Source: Druceiella hillmani (lineage: Eukaryota; Arthropoda; Insecta; Lepidoptera; Hepialidae). From it: a stretch of DNA of 64,000 nucleotides. Positions 52,785-64,000 of this stretch are shown one piece after another (within the stretch, counting starts at the first letter, position 1; each line of letters begins with the position of its first letter). The stretch covers positions 10,796,001 through 10,860,000 of the forward strand of contig JAYKKI010000066.1 in NCBI GenBank assembly GCA_039881145.1. The letters are read 5' to 3'. A program made the position numbers and the translations under genes. The notes under the pieces were generated by a model. That model did no database searches, was not told the origin of the DNA, and saw only the letters and a program-made list of their open reading frames with translations.

Positions 52785-53460
52785 ATAGACAAAAGTCAAT
52801 TATTGCCAATTGAGACTTAGCCTCAGATTAATATAAGGCAGAAATGAAACCGCGAAGAAACAATGAAAACTACTTTAGTGCAAGACGTAAGCATTATTAA
52901 TTGAAACGTATGCCATTCGGTATAAAAACAGCGTCAGCTACGTATCAGGTACTTATGGATATTATTTTTAGTGAATTGAAAATTTTAAAAATGGTTAGCG
53001 TAACTAGATGACGGTATTATTTTTCCAACCTTATTATGAGGATATTTAGATAAACTTAGTTATTAATTAATTCATTTACCTACTTTAGTGGACTAATTAA
53101 TAGATACGTTGGACTAATATCTACGACAGTAATCTCTTGCAGCCAACCAAAACACTAATCCAGCCCCGCTCGACGAAAGGTCGGGAATAGAACGCGGGCC
53201 CCGCTGCACGCCTCGCCGCCAAAGGCCGTACGCTTTGTAATCAGCTCATCACACCACGGCGACAAAATAACGATATTGTTACAGAAACTTGGATAACTTA
53301 AATAAACCTAGGGATAAAGGTTTTAAAATTCGATTGGCAAAAAGCAAATTTTTCAGGAAAGAAGTGGCATACTTTGGTCGAGGTACAACTTACAAAATGT
53401 TAAAACCCAATGAAAACCTATTTTAAAAATTACTTCAATGTACATTACCAATAAGGAAAT
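52785..53460 (+). pseudogene. Ty3/gypsy reverse transcriptase remnant
   Basis: Degraded pieces follow the order of gypsy-type pol. KRMPFGIKTASATYQVLMD (about 52903-52960) comes first, then LDDGIIFPTLL (about 53005-53035, the YLDD catalytic box with the first residue altered), a break at LDKLS, and after a SINE-sized insertion LQKLG and KSKFFRKEVAYFGRG (about 53340-53385). Several stops and shifts are present, and no LTRs are visible. The element is old; the SINE inside it is younger. Confidence 0.75.
53125..53275 (-). mobile_element. tRNA-derived SINE, nested in gypsy remnant
   Basis: On the minus strand a GC-rich head reads GTGGTGTGATGAGCTG (A-box-like, about 53259-53244). It then has GCGTACGGCCTTTGGCGGCG and GTTCTATTCCCGA (B-box-like, about 53193-53181), typical of a tRNA-derived promoter transcribed by RNA polymerase III. 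A short AT-rich body runs to lower coordinates. The borders and target duplication are unclear. It splits the gypsy reading between LDKLS and LQKLG. Confidence 0.65.
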
Positions 53461-54195
53461 AAAGGGATTTTGAGAACTTTTATGATGCTTTTAAGTTGTT
53501 TAAAAAAAGACGAGATAATTAAATGTAATGTAGAATTTATTAAAACATTTAATACAAATAAACATCTATTGAGGAACCAACCATAAAAGGAGCATTTTCA
53601 AGTCAGAAAATACCATACATACGAGAACTACCTCTATGTTGAAATTAATCACGTAACCAAAAATATTATGCCATAAAATAATCTTACCAAATAATCTTAA
53701 CAGGTAAATTCTAAATTTTCAGTGGAGTAGGAATAATCGTAATCAGTATAGAGTATACGATAAACCGTTGACCAATATTAATCAGCTACACTTTAGTTAT
53801 TAAAAGTCGTAGGGAATTCCGATTTCTTCAAACAATAACTCTAGATTTACTAATTCTGGAGATCTCATACACTAATGAGTGCTCGATGACCTCAAATTAG
53901 CATTATAAGGTAAAATTTATATGTACAATCTTGACTCGCGCTGTAATAGTTCTTCAAGCTGCCCCATCGTTTTAATATTATAAAAATGTGTATGTACTCC
54001 AACATAAATACATCAATATTGCAAAGCTATCCAATACATTAGACTATTAAAAGGGAAAAAACTAAATCTTGGATATTTATGGAATCTGCCATGATAATAG
54101 ATCAGGCAAAAGTTAAAATACGTTTTATAAGAAATTTTATGAACCTTTTTTATTTTTTATATCACCTACATCGGTAAGACATAAAGTTGTAATAC

Positions 54196-54226
<31 letters not shown>

Positions 54227-54464
54227 TACACATAAATTATTTAATTGGTACAAAATTCAATCCAGACCGAGCTAAAAACAGGAGCTCCTTCCGTAATATC
54301 TAATATATTATACACTGCCTCTTGATTACCTTGAAAGGTTACCATTGGAATTCATAAACAATAGATATTACTATCATTTTTATCAGGTAAATTAAAGAGA
54401 AGATGTTGTTTTTTGCCATCTTCTTCACTATTTAAATTGAATAAAAGATGTTGTTTTTCTTGAC
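53461..54464. other. Non-coding AT-rich DNA
   Basis: A short (TA)n run lies at 54203-54227. A repeated AGATGTTGTTTTT motif at 54410-54460 gives a small duplicated frame on the minus strand; nothing else is recognised. Confidence 0.45.
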
Positions 54465-54476
54465 TAAATATAAATT

Positions 54477-54708
54477 CAGAATTAAATGAAACTAAGTGAT
54501 GTAGTATTATTTCTAGTTTCTTTAAGTTCCTTACCACGACCTAGGTTTCGTTGCATTACATCTTTAGGTGGGCCATTAGTAAAGATCAAGGTTTAACCTA
54601 GGTCGTAGTAAAGAACTTAAGGATAGTAGAAATAATATTATATCACGTAATTTAATTGAATTTTGGATAATTAATTTTTAAAAAATTAACGTCAAATATA
54701 TTCTATAT
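54477..54708 (+). mobile_element. Hairpin retroposon-like element, copy 8
   Basis: The left arm starts AATTAAATGAAAC at 54480. The right arm has lost its inner third, so pairing is limited to the outer parts. The tail (to TATATTCTATAT, 54708) is diverged. Flanks TAAATATAAATT (54465-54476) and TAAATATGAATT (54709-54720) match 11 of 12. Probably an older copy. Confidence 0.82.
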
Positions 54709-54720
54709 TAAATATGAATT

Positions 54721-55768
54721 ATTGAAAAACAGATTTATTTTAAAGTAAATTCTGTAAGTCATTTTCATTACTTATAAAATCACGATACAAAGGTATGTTA
54801 TTTATGGAATGTTTCAAAGCAAACTCATCATTCTCACAATTTTAAATAAAATATTATACCTTTCACATGTGCCAACAAAAATCTATTTTGAAATTGCATC
54901 AGAGAACTAAATTACGAAAACAAAAAAATAAAATATTGACGATTAAAATATCCACATCAATTTATTAAAACAAGAGACAATTTTCTTACAATGTCCTTCC
55001 GGATTTTCTACGGAAAATCCGATACGCGTTTTGTGCAAAAAAGGCCTTTTACAGTTGAAGTGGCACATTAACTCAATACAAAAGACCGAGTACTTTGGGC
55101 GAATACTCGTGAGAAGCTTCAGCGTGCCCAAAGAATGAAGAATTGCTTAGATAATATTTTTGTGCCATCGTAAAGCAGCGACGAAATTTGCTTTGACGGA
55201 CATTTGCAGCGTCTGAGTGATATATAGATAAAATGTTGTAGTGCCTGATGACTGATAAATTAACCAATCGTACATTAAAACAAGAAATAATTAGACTTAT
55301 CTTAATTTTTCTTATATTATTGTATCACACTATATCGATTTAAACAATTAATAAATTTTTAATTACCTTCAATGTTCAATAACTTTTGGCAATATTTTTA
55401 GGAATTATTTTTCTACAAATTACATAATTTTCTGAGAGATTTTATTTTATACAAAATAATCAAATAGAGATAAGCTTAAATATTAAAAGTATATAGTTTA
55501 ATTCCAACCGATCAAATAACATTTGTCTTGTAAATGACTGATCAAAAGTTCGAATTTAATCTGGTACCAAGGGACTTCGTCTCCATTGCGAACGTAACGA
55601 GTAATAACATGCCAATTGACTCTAGTTCGCTTGGCATATATAGCATTCTATCTATAGAAGCATACTTTTTCTGACGATATACTATACATACTTATTATAC
55701 GCTTACAGTCAGTGACATATTTTACTACAGACAATGAACTGAAGGCGGCAATGACATTACAAATATAC
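54721..55768. other. Non-coding AT-rich DNA
   Basis: Nothing recognised; small minus-strand frames at 54943-55267 carry no family motifs. Confidence 0.45.
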
Positions 55769-55920
55769 CACATACGCACTCACTCAGGCACGCACGCACG
55801 CGCGGACGTACGCATGCATGCACGCACGCATCCACGCAAGCACGCACGCAAGCAAGCACGCAGGTATGCCTGCCGTCTTTCCAGCCCGCCCGTACGCGAG
55901 CACGCACGCACGCAAAGTGG
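55769..55920. repeat. ACGC-type minisatellite
   Basis: Variants of the tetramer ACGC/GCAC/GCAA fill about 150 bp (for example GCACGCACGCACGCGCGG), broken by CCGTCTTTCCAGCCCGCCCG near 55870-55890. Several His/Arg/Ala or Cys/Val/Arg-rich frames on both strands are artefacts of the repeat. It is by far the most CpG-rich spot of the window. Confidence 0.9.
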
Positions 55921-58265
55921 GCGGATACACAAGACTGATGGCCCGCGATTTGAATGGCGCGTTTTACGTATACATTTTCTTTGGAAAATTTCCTGAGATA
56001 CGTCTACGAATTTACCGACTTCGTTAATGAGAGTAGTTTTCAGTAAATATAGGTGTATTTTACACATACGTTATTATTTTATTTATTTATTAACTTTCCG
56101 GATAAGGCAAGTTCATTGACATTAAAGTTACGTAATAGGTGAGTAATTAAATTGTCAGTCCAAACCGCGTTATAGTTTTCTTATATATTTTTCTTTTAGT
56201 AAATATTTTTGAAAGAACATGTCATCTTTCGTCAAGTGGGCGAAATTGTTTTACAGCAAAATATTCATATTTTGCTGGTATATTTAAATTCATTACATAG
56301 AGATAATTATTTTTAAACGGTTGAATAATTTCAAAATTAATTTATTTGGAATTAAAATTTATTTAATTGGCCATTTTTGTCAAAAGAGCGATTTTTAGTC
56401 TTCTCTTATCTTATCAATTACATTTTCAATTATGAATTATATCTTGAAACATATGCTGTACAAAACTTGCTTTAATATTTTAATATAAAAATAATAGATA
56501 AACAGGACTTTGATTTTTTGAAATATGCCTCGATATATATATATATATATATATATCTGAAAAGTTTAAAATATACAATTATTTTTATTGTTGTTTCGGT
56601 CTCTCTTATTTTGTTTACTTATATATTTGCTGTTTTCATCTCCTTTATACACATTTTAAACACTTGAAGTTTACACTAGTATTTTTCTTTGTAACATGCC
56701 AAGAAATTATTTGCTGCAACATTTTTTTAAATAGACAATTATCATAACCTTTTAGTACCTATTTAGTTTTTATTATGCCATCATTACTTTACAGTGCACG
56801 GATTACAAAAGATGTAACTAAATTCCTGTGATTACAATTTAAAATTAATAACAGTTTTAAAAGTATTGAAATATTCTCAGCGACCAACATGAAATATGTA
56901 GAATTAACCATATGTAAAAAAATATTTCCTTTACTCCTAATGCAAATAAGCTTCTCATTCAAAGCTATGACTTTTATCGAAAATATTCATATAATTTGCT
57001 GATTTTTTATTCAAAAATATCTGTATAGATTTTCATTCTTCCACTCATACAGTCTGGATGAGCAACCATGATGGAATAAAAAAGGTACGTTTCTATTCTG
57101 TCGTATCTTACATTCTTATATATACTTTAACTGAGGTGGCTCTTTTTTTACGGTGTCTTAAATCATACCTATGTGATCCACCTACAATGTTATTAACTAC
57201 AGATTTTGATGTTCTTCCATTCTTTTCTTATATATTTCTTTCGGTACCGTCAAAGCCACACTTTGAAATTGCGTTTTCATTGGACATCTGCAAAATTACA
57301 TAAATGTTGCAAGTAGCAAAGGTTTTAAACTTACTAAAGTGGTGCCATACGTTATTTACATTAATTTAGGGGCAAGATCTAACATCCAATATAAACTAAC
57401 AGATGCATGCCAGTACGAAATCTTCGAATATCGCATAACATATCAACAAATATATTTCAATATTTAATGGAAATATGTTTCAGTACTAGTCAATAATATA
57501 AATTAATACATATTTAAATATAAATTAAATACCGAAAATAATATCGCACCTGTCTTTTAGTACGAATTAACTCATTATTACGCAATATCTCAATGGAACT
57601 TTTACTGAAATATTAAGTTCAACCTAATTCTAAAAGCTTTTGTGAGTACTCTAGTGGTAAAATTGAATTTTTGCACAAGTAACTGAAAAAACAAAACATT
57701 TCAGTTTTTCAGAAAAATTTCTAAAAAGCGGAACTTGATCCCATCATATATCTATACCACAATGTTCATTTGGAGCAGACTACAGTCCTACTTGTCCTAA
57801 ATTAAATTTAGCAGTACTTAATACCAGTAACTTTTTAATAAATTTTAATGGCGCAGATTATTAAACATATTAATTTATTAAATTTTGTAATCATACTGAA
57901 ATGGCGTTAAACTATATTAAACATAAATTAAATTTTCGGACGTCAAACATCCCACAAAACCGAAAATAATAATTTTTTTATAAAGCTAATTAATTTGCAA
58001 GCTTTTTTTTTGGCAGATATCATTTTTACGATAATTACGATGCACACAAGGAGCCGCTACCAAGTTTTCTATTGCTTATCTAGTTGACAGCGTAAAGCGT
58101 GTTTTTTTATAATCTAAAAATCAAACAGTAATTTCCTATAAAAAATTTCTATTTATTCTACAAAATAAACTTCAAAATCATTTTCTTCATTCATCAATTT
58201 TCCAGAGTGTGCAGGTTGCGTAACCATTAACTCGAATATAATTACACATCATCACTATTAGAGAA
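55921..58265. other. Non-coding AT-rich DNA
   Basis: A short (TA)n run at 56533-56557. The frame at 57058-57303 has hydrophobic stretches but no recognisable family. Confidence 0.45.
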
Positions 58266-58269
58266 GCTG

Positions 58270-58440
58270 AAGACCTTATAAAGGCCCCTACACAGCTCAT
58301 AACCTATAAGATTCTCGTCTAGTATCAGTCAGTGTAGTGGGTGGAGGATGTGAGAGCGTTCTGTGGGAGGTTATTATTTATTTACCAATCTACGCTAGCT
58401 ACAATTTACCTTTGGTCGAGTTTACGCACTACCACTAACT
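58270..58440 (+). promoter_or_regulatory. Possible promoter-like patch
   Basis: A less AT-rich patch with TATAAAG (58277-58283), CCTATAAG (58303-58310) and TATCAGTCAGT (58323-58333, arthropod initiator TCAGT), followed by a G-rich GTAGTGGGTGGAGGATGTG stretch. Spacings (about 50 and 22 bp to the initiator) are not ideal, and no downstream ORF supports it. Confidence 0.2.
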
Positions 58441-61330
58441 ATACTATACTAACGTCTATTTGAGGAAATTATAATGAAATTATCAAATTCTTCATCATTT
58501 TCTGTCGTCGAGTGTATTTTGTTTTTTATGAATCAGAAATGAATTTGTTGATGTGTATCTTCATTTAATTTTATAAATCTCGTATGAATAATGTATATCT
58601 CTTCGATTTTATAAAAATACGGAAGATCGTCTATAAACATACAAATAAATTACTAAAATATATATTATAGTATTTGCGGCTATCTCATCAGCTTTATTAA
58701 ATGTAAACACAAAATTCTGAATCAATTTTAGCCCAATTTGCTGAATTGTTTAGTAAAAATAAATTTTGCTCTTAATAAAATCAATATGTAGTTTACGTGC
58801 ATGGAGATATAAAAAATTACTTTTTTTATAAATATATTATCAAAATATTTTTTAAACAATATGAATACTCGTTTAAATATTAATCAGAAGCTGTTTTGTT
58901 GTTAAATATCCAATAATAAAATTTCAAATATCCAATTTCCGATACATTATATAACGTTCGTTTTCATCTGATTTCACTTCAAAAAGGATATTAAATTTTG
59001 GATGGAATTGAATATTAACCCGGCAATTTTGCTATTTAATTTAAAATTTTTCACAAACACAGAAAAGTGAAAACTTTTTAAATATAATGTTTTTAGTTAC
59101 CAAAGGATTAAAATGAAATTCTAAATTGAGTATTTTTAACAATAAATGATGTAATTCAACTCGAGGATAAAATGAACATAATATGGTCTAAAAGGAATTA
59201 CTTGGTATTATAAGAGTATACTAATTTTGTTGCTAATTTCCACGAAAATATATGCAACTATCTTTCTTCCGCAGATTAACTCGTAGATTTTCAGCTAAGG
59301 TGAGGAGATATATTTTGAAGACAATGAACACCACCTTGAAATACGCTTTTTAGAGTTCTCAGGTGCAGATTAATTAGATAATATACAAATAGAGGAAATC
59401 GCTTCCAAATTTACTATTTTAGTAGTGATTTCATATAAAATTATTTTTAAGTGGAAAGACACCTTGATAGCGAATACAAATCCTCAAATTTTTGAGAAAT
59501 TTATTTTGCAACGACAACAATAGGAAAATATTTGTCATTATTGTTTATCCTCTTTTAATCCTTTTCAGTTTGAGCTTGGACTCGAGAACAATATTTGATG
59601 TCTTATTTTTTTAGGATTTCGTACTTAAAAAAGGAAAAACGAAACCCTTGTGAGATTATTTACGTGTCTGTCCATTTTTGTCAGAAGTGATTTTATGCTA
59701 AATCTTGAAATTTGGCACTGAAATAAAATATATTAACGCGTATGTATCTCAGTCACTAACCTTAAAAATATTTGTTTGGAAATTTTGGGAAGAGGCCTAT
59801 TATATACTCGAATATTTTATTTCCACATTTAGAACGGATCTTAGAAATTTTTTCCTAATTTTTTGTATTACGTTTTCAGAGATATATTTAAAAATACGCA
59901 AAAAAATATCCACGCTTTATTTCTGAAACTACACAACTTCAAGTTATAAATAATGGTTTTTTTTGAAGTCCATTCAAAGATTATAGGAAAGCTATAGCGA
60001 TGTTTCAAAAAGTCACGATTTTTTAAATATCCATCATTATTATAAACTTACCAAATATGAGAAATATTCACATAAAACTTTTTCATAAATATTCACATAA
60101 AATCACAGAGGAGATAAAAAAAGTTTGAAATTTTTTCAATATTATGTACCTTGTCGGTTTATTGCAAAACACTTTTTATGAAAAAGGCAAAAATATTTTT
60201 TTCGTGATTTTAAATTGCATAATATAATATATGAACAAAAATCTAAAAAAAGATATAAAAATTTGGTATGATTTCCAAAATTACAGAATCGAAATCAACA
60301 AGATTATAGCATAGATAAAATCTGGTGAGGGATTACACCGAGACTGCCGCGATTATTTCAGAACTTACAATTTTTAAGTATGCATCATGTTTTATGAAAA
60401 ATACAGTAAGCAGTATCTAGGTTGAACAAAATAGTAATTATTAACAAATTTCATAAAAACACTATATAACTTTAGCTATTCGTATGCACCTAAATATAAA
60501 TGGAACCTCTTAGTGCGAATTGTTCTCGTGTTTGACAAGATTTATTTATTATATTTGTGACGTTACTTTGTTCAGTCAGTTGTTGCTCTTGAAGTAGTTA
60601 TTTAGCAAACAATTTAAATTACAAAAATATTTAACTCCTATGAAAGATAAAAAATATATTTTATTAAAAGAAAATATATATATATCACTATGTATTTTTC
60701 GCAATATTTTATTTAAAATAACATTGAAGGAATTGTTATTTTAAACAGAAAATTACAGAGACAACGTGAACTATTTGTTTTCTTTTTTAATAAAATATTC
60801 CAATTATTTAAATCTTGTTAAAATATGTAAATCACAAAATGAAATCATGTTAATTGAATAAAACATAACGGGTGAAGAATATTTGAAAGAAAATGTTAGT
60901 GCATAATGACCCACATCGGAATCTATTTGTGTTCACTTCCATATATAGGCAAGTGCCATTTCACAAGCTTATAAAATCTGAAAGGAGCACCTGTTGATTA
61001 CCGGTCTTCTTGTTTCACAGTGCTCAGCTCAGCTGTACAAAACTTTTAAGTTTCCAGACTCGGAAATCCATCCTGTCCTTTAATAATGCTTCGAAAATAT
61101 TTAAATTTATGCGTTACAAAAAATTTATTGCATTCGAAATGATCCAATTTCAGGTTGTTCCTATTGATGTAGAAATAATACTTATTGGCATAATCAAAAA
61201 AGTATTACCAGAGGTAAAGATTTCAGCGTGACTGAATTATGTTTCAGCGGCCATGTCGTGTGGCAGAGAAAAAAAAATCCGCATTAATGCCGTTACTACA
61301 GTCATGCTACAAACACGCTACAATACAAAT
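58441..61330. other. Non-coding AT-rich DNA
   Basis: Around 59640-59730 the text TGTCTGTCCATTTTTGTCAG followed by TTGAAATTTGGCA faintly resembles the end of a common arthropod repeat. Open frames at 59705-59926 and 61010-61231 have no recognisable features. Confidence 0.4.
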
Positions 61331-61581
61331 ATTGAATATATTTGGCGTTAATTTTGTAGAAATTCATTGTTCACAAATAAATGGAACTACGTGATGTAGT
61401 ATTATTTCTACTTTCTTTAATTTCTTTACCACGACCTAGGTTTCGTTGTATTACAACATCTTCAGGTGGGATATTAGCAAAGATTTTTGCTAATATCCCA
61501 CCTGAGGAGAAACCTAGGTCGTGGTAAAGAAATTAAAGACAGTAGAAATAATACTACATAACGTAGTTTCATTTAATTGTG
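61331..61581 (-). mobile_element. Hairpin retroposon-like element, copy 9
   Basis: The tail, as its reverse complement, lies on the left (ATTGAATATATTTGGCG, from 61331), and the element's 5' end is CACAATTAAATG, read from 61581. Arms meet around a TTT loop near 61485. The arm on the right has lost about 20 nt (the GATGTTGTAATACAACG region). No target duplication is visible. Confidence 0.83.
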
Positions 61582-64000
61582 AAAAGATTACAAGAAAACT
61601 ATAATGCTTATCCTAGATTTCATGGTTTTTGCGTAATTCAAGATATGTTTACGTTTCTGAAAGATGTAATAAGCAGTACACAAATATTTGTGTAGTGAAA
61701 AATAATACAACTCTTTATATATTTCGTATTTATTAAACGTTTATGTGTTAATTTAAGTACTTAAGTATACGCGAAAGACTCATTGAGGGAGTTCTACTTG
61801 TATTTGACAATTGTTTTCTTTTATGATACCTGATGTTTTTCCAATGGAAATTAGAATTGTATGAAAAAACATAGTGACTTTTTTAATTTTTGTTCAACTA
61901 TAGTACCTAATTTTTATATATCTTCAATTAGAATATGCATTGTAGGTTACTTACGATAACAATAGTAGGTTGGCTCCGAGAATACAATAATAAGCTCATA
62001 CAACGAAAGTTTTTTACTTTGAAAGTTTAAAAAATTCCAGTGTCGGTAGAAGTAAAAGGCACATAAAACATTAAAATTTTTTTGATAGTTTATATTTTTT
62101 GTCATTTTGGCTATATTAACAAATTAAATACAACGGCATTTAACTGAAGTCAGGGAAAATCAACTCCTACTACATAAAATTTCCTCATAAAGAGAAATAT
62201 ATCATCAGTGTCTAGAGTTCTTCCGGAGAAACGGAAATATCTTTGTAATAAATATTGACGATATTAAAAAAGAAACAAATTCATATGAAATATTAAACAA
62301 TATCCACTTCTATATTCTTCAATATTTGTATAGAACATCCAATAAATGAACAAGTATATTTTACGATATAATCACAAAATTAAAAACTCTCTATCTTACC
62401 AAAAATTTTGGATACAATACCTCGATATTATAATAATAAATAAATTAGAAATATTTTTAATAAAAACTTGAACGTCATTCAAATAATTTTGCTACATTTT
62501 ATGTGTCTGTTCATTTCCTGTACGAAATTTTTGAAAATTCTAAAAATTATTTTTCAAAGTGTAACGTGTAGATAAATTTATTAGAGAACCTTGGAGAGAC
62601 ATTAAGATTGCAAGCACCTTGACAAAGTTTATAAAGTTTACCGGGAAGATATTTATAACGCTTGTCTGTAGATTTATAGAATACTAGCTGCAAAATTCAC
62701 CCGTTATCAAATATAAAGCATTTGCAATCTTTTGTTAAATTACTGAATCAAAGGACGATAAGAGAGATTACGTTTTGTAAGAGATAATTCCCATATTGAG
62801 GAACTATTTGAATTGTTTAATCCACATAATTCTTTTTTTAACAACTAATTGAATAATATTTGTAATATAAACTGAGCACTACACTGTATTACGATTGATA
62901 ATGCTGGGTCGATAAAAAGTATTGAACTAAAACTTTGTAGTTACTTCAAACTAATCAATGATGAAATAATTTTTGATAACTTAATATGTGCTGTAGATGG
63001 AGATCTTTAGCATCGTAACTTACAGGAATAATACTATATTTTTGCTACTGTTAACTATAAACATATCAATCATTCGGGTCTCTACTTTTATACTTACGTT
63101 GTTGTTTTATGGGTAGTTACTCCGATAATAGCAAACATATGAAAGAAATAGGGCAATTTAGACCACCTGCTGTCAATTTTGTATATTTTGAAATTTACTT
63201 CATTAAACGATTTCATCATCTACAAGAAATGACAAAAAGTGAAGCACAGTCCCTGTCAAATTTGATATCATGATGATTAAGAAATCAATAAATAATACTA
63301 CTATCATAACAAGAGAAGGTAAAAATCTCTTTTTATTTAAAAAAATTCGTACACTGTTACCTCATCAACCAATTTTCCTTAAAGAAGCTGGCAAAAAATG
63401 TTGAAACCAAAATAGGCTCGTCTACTAGTCTCGCCGAGAATCCATATGGTGAGCAGTACATTTTATTTTTCATGATAACACTGAGTAGGATAGAAACTTT
63501 AGTATTCTTTAAAAAAATAAAAAATAAAGTACTTAAGATAATGACCAAACCACTATTACCTGTAATACATTTAGAATGAAAGAACTCTCCAAATATCATC
63601 GCTAAAGTTGTAATACGTTCTACGTTAATAATGTATCATGCTTCAAAAGCCAGATACTGGACAGAGAATTACTAATATTAAAATTTTACTAATTAAAGAG
63701 TGCAAAGAGGAGCACTAAAATGACTAGTATAGCAGTTATAGATATGCTGTTTCTATCGTTGTTGTATCTATCGAATTGGTTAGGAAGGAAAACTGATCCT
63801 CGATAGTAGGGTTGACAATTAAAAAATAATATATTAAAGTCAGTAGCAATATTATTACCACCAGCATCCGATGATTCACAAAGTACAAAAAGTCGTATTG
63901 CACAAAATTTTGGAGGAGATGTAGTTGCAAACAAATTGTATTACCTTGCTCCGTAGCTAATGGGCATGATTGGTAGTGATAACATAATAATTGAAAAAAC
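61582..64000. other. Non-coding AT-rich DNA
   Basis: No supported gene. TACTAGCTGCAAAATTCACC at 62681-62700 is a weak relative of the CTAGCTGT...CCCG retroelement-end motif. The overlapping minus-strand frames at 63689-63934 and the frame at 63357-63599 are not recognisable. Confidence 0.4.

Noticed and set aside
55712..56067. His/Arg- or Cys/Arg-rich frames on both strands
   Set aside because: Translations of the ACGC minisatellite.
58270..58440. A confident core promoter
   Set aside because: TATA- and initiator-like strings exist, but the spacing is wrong and no transcript unit follows; left only as a weak feature.

Overview
The window looks like an AT-rich, repeat-dense stretch of nuclear genome from an insect or another arthropod. 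Five things point that way: the element families present (jockey-type LINE, Penelope-like element, three different mariner-type transposases, Ty3/gypsy and a tRNA-derived SINE), eukaryotic tRNA-Thr genes with internal A and B boxes, many long (TA)n arrays, no operon-like or ribosome-binding-site-led genes, and almost no open reading frames outside transposable elements. The order cannot be fixed from sequence alone. No ordinary multi-exon host gene is convincingly visible, so this is either intergenic DNA or the inside of very long introns.

Layout. 0-4 kb: three hairpin-forming repeats, the first copy of a palindromic element family, and two copies of a dispersed repeat. 6.2-7.1 kb: decayed mauritiana-like mariner. 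8.6-9.8 kb: half a palindromic element, then the GIY-YIG end of a Penelope-like element. 16.4-18 kb: a palindromic element split by a complete but dead mariner-type transposon. 23.3-23.6 kb: one small membrane-protein-like ORF beside another element copy. 25.66-30.18 kb: a full-length jockey-type LINE on the minus strand with poly(A) tail and a 12-bp target duplication, disabled by three frameshifts and a stop. 33.6 kb: tRNA-Thr pseudogene. 35.7 kb: a well-preserved palindromic element. 37.6-39.2 kb: degenerate tandem repeat, long foldback element and mariner fragment. 42.1 kb: a miRNA-like hairpin. 44 kb: LINE ORF2 C-terminal scrap. 48.03 kb: intact tRNA-Thr(UGU) with an element copy inserted just upstream. 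52.8-53.5 kb: gypsy pol remnant interrupted by a SINE. 54.5 and 61.3 kb: two more element copies. 55.8 kb: an ACGC minisatellite.

The main discovery candidate is the palindromic element family, nine copies in 64 kb. A complete copy is about 250-290 bp: a left arm of about 105-120 nt, little or no loop, a complementary right arm, and a one-sided 3' tail of about 43-47 nt ending near TATATTCAAT. Six copies are flanked by direct repeats of 9-14 bp (some perfect). Two copies keep only the right arm and tail (5'-truncated), and two keep the left arm joined to the tail (right arm skipped). An asymmetric tail, a fixed 5' end, variable-length target duplications and 5' truncation fit target-primed reverse transcription better than a cut-and-paste MITE. 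If so, this is a SINE-like retroposon whose whole body is one long double-stranded RNA hairpin. I do not recognise it as a named family.

The layers of insertion (mariner inside a palindromic copy, SINE inside gypsy) give relative ages. The jockey copy, with one mismatch in its target repeats, is the best-preserved autonomous element.
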